From Streptomyces sp. ISL-10 (GTDB taxonomy: Bacteria; Actinomycetota; Actinomycetes; Streptomycetales; Streptomycetaceae), in the NCBI RefSeq assembly GCF_018614575.1, contig NZ_JAGGOJ010000018.1:124001-188000 (forward strand): a stretch of DNA of 64,000 bases, given 5' to 3'. Shown one piece after another: positions 51,870 through 60,617 of the stretch (its first letter is position 1; each line of letters opens with the position of its first letter). Made by a program: the position numbers and the translations under genes. The notes under the pieces are model-generated. The model saw only the letters and a program-made list of their open reading frames with translations. It had not been told where the DNA came from and ran no database searches.

Positions 51870-51885
51870 TCCTGTACGTACAGGA
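51870..51885. promoter_or_regulatory. Perfect 16-bp palindromic operator candidate
   Basis: TCCTGTACGTACAGGA is fully self-complementary. It lies 18-33 bp before the TTG start of the rightward TrmB/LuxR-type regulator and about 80 bp upstream of the leftward peptide operon. It is well placed to bind a dimeric regulator, perhaps the adjacent one, and to control both directions. Confidence 0.65.
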
Positions 51886-51902
51886 CCCTGGGGGGTGGAG
51901 AT

Positions 51903-52907
51903 TTGCCGCAGAACATTAAAAAACAGACACATCCCCATGCGGTCACCGATCTGTGCGAAGAAGGAGCACGGCTCTACGTCAGTGCTCTGAGCACCGGGCG
52001 GATCAGCAGATCCGACGCGGAAGCCGCACCCTGCCTCCTGGAATTCGCCCTGTTGCACCCTGATCCCGACGACGCGACCTGGCTCCGTCCCGTCCCCCCG
52101 TCCGTCGCGTTGGCGCAAAGGCTGCACCCCATCGAGCGGGAGATCCTGGACCGCAGGCGGCTGTCCATCGAACTGACCGACGCGTTCGAACCGTTCATGG
52201 CCATCAGCGCCCAGAACCCGGCGAGCACCCACGCCATCACCGTGCTGGAAGGCTTCGACCGGATCAACGCCGCGCTCAATCTCGCCACGGCGGAGTGCCG
52301 CACGGAAATGCTGACGATCCAGCCCGGCGGGGGGCGCAGCGCACACGTCCTGACCCAGGCTCTGGAGCGTGACCGTCCGCTGATCGACCGCGGCGTCAGC
52401 ATCCGCACGCTGTACCAGCACACCGTCAGGTACAGCCAGGGCACTCTCGCCTACGTCGAGCGCATATCCGCCGGCAAGGTGGAGATCCGCACCCTCGAGG
52501 AACTCATCGAGCGTCTCATCGTGTTCGACCGCACGGTGGCGTTCATCCCCGCACGGGACGACCGCCGCGTGGCCCTGGAGTTGCGGCACCCAGGACTGGT
52601 CGAGTACCTCATCAAGGTCTTCGAGCAACTGTGGCGGCGCGCCGTGCCCTTGGTGGAGGAGGTTCCGTACGACCCGACTCCGGACGGCATCTCGGGCGTC
52701 CAGCGCTCCATCGCCAGGCTCCTGATCGAGGGCCACGTCGACGAGGCCATCGCCCGCCGCCTCGGGATGAACGTCCGCACCTGCCGCGCCCACATCGCCA
52801 AGCTCGCCGCCGCGCTCGGCAGCGGAAGCCGCGCCCAACTCGGCTTCCTCATCGCGAAGTCCGGCATCCTGGAAGCGGAGTGCCTGCGCGGCGGCGACCA
52901 CGACTGA
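51903..52907 (+). CDS. TrmB-like / LuxR-HTH transcriptional regulator
   Basis: A 334-aa regulator. The middle (about residues 100-230) has a PLD/TrmB-like sensor pattern (CRTEMLTIQPGGGRSAHVL, VFDRTVAFIPARDDRRVALEL). The C-terminal HTH is LuxR-type (VQRSIARLLIEGHVDEAIARRLGMNVRTCRAHIAKLAAALG). The TTG start at 51903 is used because no ATG or GTG occurs downstream near the start, with a GGTGGAG site overlapping closely. The protein is paralogous to the one at 53018-54001. It is divergent from the peptide/Rieske operon, suggesting it controls that operon through the palindrome upstream. Confidence 0.82.
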   Translation: MPQNIKKQTHPHAVTDLCEEGARLYVSALSTGRISRSDAEAAPCLLEFALLHPDPDDATWLRPVPPSVALAQRLHPIEREILDRRRLSIELTDAFEPFMAISAQNPASTHAITVLEGFDRINAALNLATAECRTEMLTIQPGGGRSAHVLTQALERDRPLIDRGVSIRTLYQHTVRYSQGTLAYVERISAGKVEIRTLEELIERLIVFDRTVAFIPARDDRRVALELRHPGLVEYLIKVFEQLWRRAVPLVEEVPYDPTPDGISGVQRSIARLLIEGHVDEAIARRLGMNVRTCRAHIAKLAAALGSGSRAQLGFLIAKSGILEAECLRGGDHD

Positions 52908-53017
52908 CCACCCCCTCCGTACCGGACCTGTTGTCCGAGGATGCCTGCGGCAGTGCGCCGGGACCACCGTCATCTTGCTGCAGTTCAGCAACCGGAGCCC
53001 ATGACGGCGCCCCGCAG

Positions 53018-54001
53018 TCACCTCAATCGGCCCCCGGGCCCCGGAGCGTCGAGCAGACCCGAGCGAGCGATGCGCACCCCTAACTGGACACGGTTCGTGC
53101 TGCCGAAGACCGCGGACAGTTGCGCGACATGTTTGCGGCAGGTGCGCACGCTGATGCCGAGCCGTCGCGCCACAACCTCGTCGGCGTGTCCCTCGGCGAG
53201 CAGCCGCGCGATGGCCGTCTGCCGCTCGGTCACACCTTCCGCCGTGGCAGAGGACGGTGTGGCCCCTGACGTCTGCAGGGCCTGGTGCCACAACCGCTCG
53301 AAGACGGAGACCAGATACTCGACCAGGGCCGGCTGGCGCAGTTCCAGCGCCGCCGAGAAGCCGTCCCGGTCGGCGGGGATGAAGGCCACGTCGTGGTCCA
53401 TGATGAACATGCGCTGCGGCAGGTCGCTCAGACTGCGCACCTCCAGCGCGTCACCGACCTGGTGGAGGAAACCCTTCAGCGCCGGACTGTGCAGCGAGGC
53501 GCGCCCGTACAGGCTGCGCATCCGTACGCCCCTGTCCCGCAGCCGCAGGTGCTTGGGCAGTGCCTCGCGAAGGATGGCCTCGCTGCGCGCGCCGGGCTGG
53601 ACGCACAGGAGTTCCGTGCGGCAGGCGTGCAGCGCCCGGTCGATCGCGGCGTTGATGCGCGGGAGACCTTCCAGCACGACGACCCCGCCAATGGAAGAGA
53701 TCCGGTCACCGCGCTCCGGTGAACTGAAGCCCTCGAGTACGCGGGCGATCCTCGCCTCCCGCGCCCGCGACTCATGGATCTCCGCCTCGATGTCCCGCAG
53801 CGCCGTGTGCAGGGCCACCGACGGCGATGTGGGCACCAGCGATTCCATGTCGTCCGGGTCCGGGTGCAGCAGGCCCAGGTCGATCAGGCACGGCGCGTCC
53901 GCCACCTCCCCGCGCCGCACGCGGCCGCGGCGCAGCGCCTCCCCGTAGGCCGAGTCGCCCGCCTCACACAGCTCCGCCAGATCATGCGTGTGATGAGTCA
54001 T
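53018..54001 (-). CDS. TrmB-like / LuxR-HTH transcriptional regulator (paralogue)
   Basis: A 327-aa regulator with the same layout: a middle sensor region (CRTELLCVQPGARSEAILREAL; FIMDHDVAFIPADRDGFSAALEL) and a C-terminal LuxR HTH (RQTAIARLLAEGHADEVVARRLGISVRTCRKHVAQLSAVFG). It is convergent with the paralogue at 51903-52907, with a gap of about 110 bp. ATG 54001 has a GGGACGGGG site upstream. A longer frame running upstream past 54001 crosses a pseudogene and is not used. Confidence 0.85.
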   Translation of the reverse strand: MTHHTHDLAELCEAGDSAYGEALRRGRVRRGEVADAPCLIDLGLLHPDPDDMESLVPTSPSVALHTALRDIEAEIHESRAREARIARVLEGFSSPERGDRISSIGGVVVLEGLPRINAAIDRALHACRTELLCVQPGARSEAILREALPKHLRLRDRGVRMRSLYGRASLHSPALKGFLHQVGDALEVRSLSDLPQRMFIMDHDVAFIPADRDGFSAALELRQPALVEYLVSVFERLWHQALQTSGATPSSATAEGVTERQTAIARLLAEGHADEVVARRLGISVRTCRKHVAQLSAVFGSTNRVQLGVRIARSGLLDAPGPGGRLR

Positions 54002-54103
54002 CCCCGTCCCCCCGGCCCGCCACTTGAACCACCGCCAAAGTCCAACAGGCGATCCTACGAGCGCGGTGGCGGGTGCAGCGGTCCGAAAGACGGTGACAGC
54101 CGC

Positions 54104-54130
54104 GGCCGTACGAGGGGGGGTCGTACGGCC
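54104..54130. terminator. Hairpin between regulator and beta-lactamase remnant
   Basis: The arms GGCCGTACGA (54104-54113) and TCGTACGGCC (54121-54130) are perfect 10-bp complements with a G7 loop. It lies 103-129 bp upstream of the regulator ATG and just after the remnant's stop, so it may terminate leftward transcription or act as an operator. Confidence 0.5.
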
Positions 54131-54156
54131 ACGGCCCGCATGGAGGTCGGAGCCCA

Positions 54157-54473
54157 TCAGGCCCGGCCGCCTCGCCGTCGACTCTCTCGCGGCCGCGGCG
54201 CAGCCACCACCGTCGTGTTGTTGCACTGCATGAAGACGCCCAACTGCCGCAGGGTGATGTCCGATCTGACGGGAACGGCCGGAAGCCACCTGATCAGATG
54301 GTCGTCGGGATCGATCCGGCCTGCCGTCGCAAGGCGCGCGAGCAGCGTGCCGGTGAGGGCCTTGGTGAACGAGCCGATCTCGACGTACGAGTCCGGGTCG
54401 TGGCCGTGCTCGGCGCGCAGGGGCCGGTGCCGGTGATCGCGCGCCCCGGCGCGGGGCGCAGCAACTGCCTCAT
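54157..54473 (-). pseudogene. Truncated, frameshifted beta-lactamase-family (serine hydrolase) gene
   Basis: An ATG at 54473 overlaps the stop of the upstream gene by ATGA and begins MRQLLRPAPGRAITGTG. After about 17 codons the reading frame must shift by one base to continue in a beta-lactamase-class C-like frame: PDSYVEIGSFTKALTGTLL (SxxK serine and lysine), ARLATAGRIDPDDHLIRWLP, SDITLRQL. It then ends after about 100 residues where the family normally has 350-400. Both a frameshift and C-terminal loss show it is a dead fragment. A sequencing error could explain the frameshift but not the truncation. Confidence 0.72.
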
Positions 54474-54982
54474 GTGCCGGCCCACTCCCTGAGCAGCGTC
54501 TGGCGCGTCGGGGGCTTCGGCGTCGTGCCGTCGCCGTCCCTGCCCCATTCCGCGAGGGTCAGCGGGGAGGCGGTGCCGTCGACGAACCGGGCCAGCAGAT
54601 CCTGGGAGAGGGCGAACTCCTCCTCGACATAGGCCCCGGCGGCGGCCGAGTGGACGCTCAACTCCTCGGCGCCTTCAGGGGTTTCGAGTCGCAGGATCAT
54701 CTGCGGCGGTTCGCCGGCGCCGCCCAGCGCCGCGGTGAGCACCGTCTCCACCGCCAGCGACAACCGGCGGCGGGACGCGCTGCGCACGGGGGCGCCCTCG
54801 ACGGTCGCCGCGCGCAGCTCCGCCCAGGTCCAGGTCCTGGCCCCGTCGGCTCCGTCGGCTCCGTCGGCCCAAACGGCTTCCACGCCCTGCCCGGTCAGCC
54901 GCACCCCACGGCCCTCGGTGCCGGGCGGGGCACCCACGTACACCGCATCCGCGGTGATCCAGAACAGTCCGACCATCGCCAC
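54470..54982 (-). CDS. Conserved hypothetical protein upstream of beta-lactamase remnant
   Basis: A 170-aa soluble protein that I do not recognise. It starts VAMVGLFWITADAVYVGAPPGTEG, followed by a GVRLTGQGVEAVWADGADGADGARTWTW stretch (a short Gly-Ala-Asp repeat) and a RLSLAVETVLTAALGGAG helix. The GTG at 54982 has GGGGGAG 6 bp upstream; the ATG two codons later is an alternative. The protein's stop overlaps the start of the beta-lactamase fragment, so the pair was once translationally coupled. This implies a lost hydrolase partner. Confidence 0.65.
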   Translation of the reverse strand: MAMVGLFWITADAVYVGAPPGTEGRGVRLTGQGVEAVWADGADGADGARTWTWAELRAATVEGAPVRSASRRRLSLAVETVLTAALGGAGEPPQMILRLETPEGAEELSVHSAAAGAYVEEEFALSQDLLARFVDGTASPLTLAEWGRDGDGTTPKPPTRQTLLREWAGT

Positions 54983-55456
54983 AGTTGACTCCCCCTCATG
55001 GGTATTGCGACCCGGTGTATGACGGCCCGGGGCGGGCGGCACGGCCGCCTGCGCCCGGACGATCAGCCTGCATTCCCGGCAGAGGCCGTCCACGCCGCCG
55101 GAACGGCGGGCTGTTTCGGCCATCCGGCCCGCTGCCCCGCCAGGGATCCGACGCGCGGCCGGACCCGGTCCGCCAGCCGGATTCCCGCGGCGAGCGGCCG
55201 GCTCGGGAAGATCAGGTCGCAGGCCACCATGGTCAGCGCTCGCGAACCGAAGGACGCCGGGACTGCGCGTTCGGTTGCTTCCCCCTCGGCCTCCGGGTTG
55301 TCACCGACGAGGAGGACAATGCCACCGGAACAGCAGCATCAGGCGGGCACTCATGTCAGCTTCCTGCACCGGGCCCGGCACCTTCCTGCCGCGCCCCCTT
55401 GCCCCGCCCGGCACGCCCCCGACGGGCACAAGGGCATATGGGCGTACCGGCATACG
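54983..55456. other. Intergenic region with a possible gene remnant
   Basis: On the minus strand, 55063-55338 is one open frame with strongly GC3-biased codons. It reads GGIVLLVGDNPEAEGEATERAV... and later MVACDLIFPSRPLAAGIRLADRV, but lacks a start codon before the preceding stop. It looks like the C-terminal part of a vanished gene. A usable ATG occurs at 55230 (55 aa) but without a ribosome site. Nothing else in this gap looks coding. Confidence 0.35.
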
Positions 55457-55494
55457 GAGAAGGGCCGGAGAGCATGTGCTCTCCGGCCCTTCTC
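55457..55494 (-). terminator. Terminator of the dnaK operon (after hspR)
   Basis: A perfect 18-bp stem (GAGAAGGGCCGGAGAGCA and complement) with a TG loop lies 11 bp after the hspR stop codon and closes the dnaK-grpE-dnaJ-hspR transcription unit. Confidence 0.88.
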
Positions 55495-55504
55495 GCACAA
55501 GGCT

Positions 55505-55975
55505 TCAGGACGATCTGCCGCCCTGGTCGTGCCGCTTGGGACGCCACACCACCAGCGCGCTCGTCTGCTGCACATCCTGGTACGGCACGAGGTCACGCCG
55601 GTAGGAGGCGTGCACCTGCGCCTCACGCTGCTGCATCGCCGCCGCCGCGCCCTCCACGGCCGCCGACAGCTCGGCGACCCGGGCCTGGAGCGCCGCGACC
55701 TGGTTCTCCAGTTCGATGATGCGCTTGATCCCGGCGAGGTTGATGCCCTCGTCCTGCGACAACTGCTGGACGGTACGCAGCAGTTCGATGTCGCGGGCCG
55801 AGTAGCGCCGGCCCCGTCCGGCCGTGCGGTCGGGCGAGACGAGTCCCAGGCGGTCGTACTGCCGCAGGGTCTGCGGGTGCAGGCCCGACAGCTGAGCGGC
55901 CACCGAGATGACGTACACAGGCGACTCGTCGGTCAGTTCATAGGGGCTGCGACTGCGTCCCGGACGGCCCTCCAT
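55505..55975 (-). CDS. hspR: Heat shock repressor HspR
   Basis: A 156-aa MerR-family repressor that shuts off dnaK, clpB and lon-type genes through HAIR sites and senses heat via DnaK. The MerR HTH spans residues about 20-85 (VYVISVAAQLSGLHPQTLRQYDRLGLVSP and GRGRRYSARDIELLRTVQQL). It is followed by a coiled-coil (IKRIIELENQVAALQARVAELSAAVEGAAAAM). It begins 1 bp beyond the dnaJ stop codon, as the last gene of the operon. The family assignment follows from the HTH and the operon. Confidence 0.96.
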   Translation of the reverse strand: MEGRPGRSRSPYELTDESPVYVISVAAQLSGLHPQTLRQYDRLGLVSPDRTAGRGRRYSARDIELLRTVQQLSQDEGINLAGIKRIIELENQVAALQARVAELSAAVEGAAAAMQQREAQVHASYRRDLVPYQDVQQTSALVVWRPKRHDQGGRSS

Positions 55976-55976
55976 G

Positions 55977-57155
55977 TCATGCTCCCTTCGCGGCCTGGAA
56001 CAGCTCGGCCCGCGGGTCCTCGTCCGCGGTGGCTTCGCGGTATGCCTCCAGCGCTTCCTTCGCCTTGTCGCTGAGCTCGGGCGGCACGGCCACCTCGATG
56101 GTGACCAGCAGGTCCCCGCGGGTGCCGTCCTTGCGGACCGCGCCCTTGCCGCGGGCACGCATCGTCCGGCCGTTCGGCGTGCCTGCGGGCAGCTTCAGCG
56201 TGACCGCGGGCCCACCGAGGGTGGGCACCTTCACCTCGCCGCCGAGGGCCGCCTCCGCGTAGGTGACGGGCACGGTGACGGTGAGGTTGTCGTCCTTGCG
56301 GCCGAAGACCGGGTGCGCGTCGACATGGACGACGACATACAGGTCACCGGCCGGTCCGCCGCGCTCGCCCGGCGCGCCCTTGCCGCGCAGCCGGATGCGC
56401 TGGCCGTCGGACACGCCGGCCGGGATGCGCACCTGCATGGTGCGCGAGGAGCGGGCACGCCCGCTGCCCTTGCACACCTCGCAGGGCGTCTCGGCGATCA
56501 GGCCGCGGCCCTTGCAGTCCACGCACGGGTCGGTCAGCGAGAACGACCCGCTCCCGCCGCGCGAGACCTGGCCGGTGCCGACGCAGGTCGGGCACACGCG
56601 GGGCGTGCCGTTCTTGTCGCCGGTGCCCGAACAGGCCTTGCAGGGCGCCTGGCTGGACATCCGCAGCGGGACCGTGGCCCCGTCGACGGCCTCGGTGAAG
56701 CTGAGCGTCACCTCGGACTCGATGTCCTGGCCGCGGCGCGGCTGGGTGCGGGTGCCCGGGCCGGCGCCTCGGTTGAACAGGCCGCCGAACACGTCCCCGA
56801 GGCCGCCGCCGAAACCGCCGGCACCGCCCTGGCCCCCGCCCGGGGCACCTCCGAAGAGGTCGCCCAGGTCGAAGTTGAAGGTGCCGCCGGCGCCGGGACC
56901 TGGCCGGAAGCCGCCGTTGCCGAACAGCGCGCGGGCCTCGTCGTACTCCTTGCGCCGCTTGGGGTCACCGAGGATGTCGTTGGCCTCGGAGATCTCCTTG
57001 AAGCGCTCCTCGGCCTTGACGTCCCCCTTGTTGGCGTCCGGGTGGTTCTCGCGGGCGAGCTTCCGGTACGCCTTCTTGATCTCGGCCTCGGTGGCGTCCT
57101 TGGGGACGCCGAGAACCTTGTAGTAGTCCTTCTCGACGAAGTCCTTCGTGCTCAT
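55977..57155 (-). CDS. dnaJ: Hsp40 co-chaperone DnaJ
   Basis: A 392-aa type I DnaJ. It has the J domain with NHPDANKG (HPD) at residues about 37-44, a Gly/Phe-rich linker, and the zinc-finger repeat with CKACSGTG, CPTCVGTG, CVDCKGRG and CEVCKGSG (four C-x2-C-x-G-x-G units). A C-terminal substrate domain follows (LSDKAKEALEAYREATADEDPRAELF). GGAGGG lies upstream of the ATG. It stimulates the ATPase of DnaK. It forms an operon with grpE (30-bp gap) and hspR. Confidence 0.97.
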   Translation of the reverse strand: MSTKDFVEKDYYKVLGVPKDATEAEIKKAYRKLARENHPDANKGDVKAEERFKEISEANDILGDPKRRKEYDEARALFGNGGFRPGPGAGGTFNFDLGDLFGGAPGGGQGGAGGFGGGLGDVFGGLFNRGAGPGTRTQPRRGQDIESEVTLSFTEAVDGATVPLRMSSQAPCKACSGTGDKNGTPRVCPTCVGTGQVSRGGSGSFSLTDPCVDCKGRGLIAETPCEVCKGSGRARSSRTMQVRIPAGVSDGQRIRLRGKGAPGERGGPAGDLYVVVHVDAHPVFGRKDDNLTVTVPVTYAEAALGGEVKVPTLGGPAVTLKLPAGTPNGRTMRARGKGAVRKDGTRGDLLVTIEVAVPPELSDKAKEALEAYREATADEDPRAELFQAAKGA

Positions 57156-57185
57156 CGACGTCCCTCCTCTCGGACGATCATCGCG

Positions 57186-57832
57186 CTAGCCCTCGTCGGG
57201 GCCACCGCTCTCCTCGTCGGCCGGCTTCTCTTCCTTGGCCGCCGTCGGCGCCGCGCCCGGCTGGGGCTCGGCCACCGCGACCCGTGCGGGGCGGATCGTG
57301 CGCTCGCCGATGCGGTACCCCGGCTGGAGCACCGCGACGCACGTCGTCTCGGTGACATCCGGCGCGTACGAGTGCATCAGGGCCTCGTGCACGGTCGGGT
57401 CGAAGGGCTCGCCCTCCTTGCCGAACTGCTGCAGACCCATCTTGGCCGCGGCCGTCTCCAGGGACTCGGCGACGGATTTGAACCCGCCCACCAGCTCCCC
57501 GTGTTCCCGCGCACGGCCGATGTCGTCGAGCACGGGCAGCAGCTCGGTCAGGAGCGTCGCCGTGGCGATCTCCTTGACCGTGACCCTGTCGCGCTCCACG
57601 CGGCGGCGGTAGTTCTGGTACTCGGCCTGGAGCCGCTGGAGGTCTGCCGTGCGCTCGTTGAGCGCCGTACGGACCTGGTCCAGCTGTGCCGTCAGACCGG
57701 CGATCTTCGCTGCGTCCCCTGCCGGTGCCGCCGGGCCCTCCTTCTCGGAGGACTCGGCGGACTCGGCGGCGTCCTCAGGGGCGGCGCCGGAGGGGACGTC
57801 GGGCTTCTTGTCGAAGCCCGGAGTCTCCTCCG

Positions 57833-57836
<4 letters not shown>
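57186..57836 (-). CDS. grpE: Nucleotide exchange factor GrpE
   Basis: A 216-aa GrpE with an acidic low-complexity N-terminus (EDAAESAESSEKEGPAAPAG), a long coiled-coil (IAGLTAQLDQVRTALNERTADLQRLQAEYQNYRRRVERDR), and the conserved KEIATATLLTELLPVLDDIGRAREHGE. A C-terminal beta-domain (FDPTVHEALMHSYAPDVTETTCVAVLQPGYRIGERTIRPARVAVAE) follows. GTG start overlaps the dnaK stop (GTGA), so translation is coupled. Confidence 0.96.
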
Positions 57837-59680
<1,844 letters not shown>

Positions 59681-59698
59681 TTCGATTCCTCCAGCTGA

Positions 59699-59719
59699 CT
59701 TGAGTAGAACTGGCTCAAG
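59699..59719. promoter_or_regulatory. HAIR operator 1 upstream of dnaK
   Basis: CTTGAGT-N7-GCTCAAG is almost exactly the HAIR consensus (CTTGAGT-N7-ACTCAAG; one base differs). It lies 19-39 bp before the dnaK ATG. Confidence 0.93.
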
Positions 59720-59751
59720 GATGCCCCACCGGTGCCCCTCGCGTCAACAGA

Positions 59752-59772
59752 CCTGAGTCAGGGCGACTCAAC
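59752..59772. promoter_or_regulatory. HAIR operator 2 upstream of dnaK
   Basis: CCTGAGT-N7-ACTCAAC is a second, weaker HAIR site 53 bp from the first (start to start). A pair of HAIR sites over the dnaK promoter region is typical for cooperative HspR binding. Confidence 0.88.
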
Positions 59773-59965
59773 TTTTATCCAGCCCTTACGTGCACCCTGA
59801 CGGGTCCGGCGCAGCGCGCACACCGTTCTCCCGCATGCCTCCCGCGTGCAGCGGCACCCGCCGATCCGCGCGCGTGGCGCACGGTTCCGTTCGCACCCGT
59901 CTGCGAAAGTCATAGCCGTAAAAAACGGTCAAGAACCATCATTCGCGACGAAGGGTGAACCGCTC

Positions 59966-60487
59966 ATGTCGGCGAAGCGAGCCGTCGATCTCGCAGGCAG
60001 CCTCTTCCTGCTGCTGACACTGTCCCCGGTCCTGCTGGCCGCCGCGATCGCCGTCTCCGTGACCTCACCGGGCCCGACCCTGCACCGCGCGCGGCGTACG
60101 GGCCTGGGCGGGCGCACCTTCGAGAGGTTCACGTTCCGCACGATGCGCGCCGGTCAGGTCACACCGGTGGGCCGGGCGCTGCGCCGCCACTTCCTGGACG
60201 GCCTTCCCCAACTGGTCAACGTGGTGCGCGGGGAGATGTCGCTCGTCGGCCCGCGCCCGCTCCCCGTGGAGCCGGCTCCGGCCGGGCCGGAGCGGGCTCG
60301 TCTCGCCGTACGGCCAGGGATCACGGGCCTGTGGCAGATCAGCGGCCGGTCCGAGCTGCCCTGGGAGGAAATGACGGTCCTCGACCTGCATTATGTGGAA
60401 CAGCACTGGCTTGGACTCGACCTGATGATCCTGGCCAGAACCGTTCCCGCCGCGGTCGCCGGGCGCCCTCCGGTCAGGGTTGCCTGA
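59966..60487 (+). CDS. Short sugar transferase (WcaJ/WbaP-type initiating phosphoglycosyltransferase)
   Basis: A 173-aa protein of the bacterial sugar transferase family (PF02397). It begins with KRAVDLAGSLFLLLTLSPVLLAAAIAV, a re-entrant/transmembrane helix, then RRTGLGGRTFERFTFRTMRAG, DGLPQLVNVVRGEMSLVGPRPL and VRPGITGLWQISGRSELPW. The region between FRTM and DGLPQL is shortened relative to most members and there is no extra N-terminal membrane domain. It should start a lipid-linked glycan, but no polymer genes are near. ATG 59966 has an AAGGGTG site. Confidence 0.85.
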   Translation: MSAKRAVDLAGSLFLLLTLSPVLLAAAIAVSVTSPGPTLHRARRTGLGGRTFERFTFRTMRAGQVTPVGRALRRHFLDGLPQLVNVVRGEMSLVGPRPLPVEPAPAGPERARLAVRPGITGLWQISGRSELPWEEMTVLDLHYVEQHWLGLDLMILARTVPAAVAGRPPVRVA

Positions 60488-60617
60488 GCGACACAGATCA
60501 CCGCCCACGCAGCTACAGTGCGGCGGAATAAGTGGGTACGCTCAGCACGGACTGAATAAGTTACCGCTTAGTAGTAGTGCCTAAGCCCTCCCACCCTCGC
60601 AGGCCCGAGGAGCCTCC

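Noticed and set aside
52940..53950. + strand frames opposite the second regulator
   Set aside because: They carry Arg/Ser/Pro-rich translations without motifs; the minus strand regulator has clear HTH and sensor sequence.
54001..54289. 5' extension of the second regulator across the beta-lactamase remnant
   Set aside because: It reads through a different frame of the pseudogene. A good GGGACGGGG site precedes ATG 54001.
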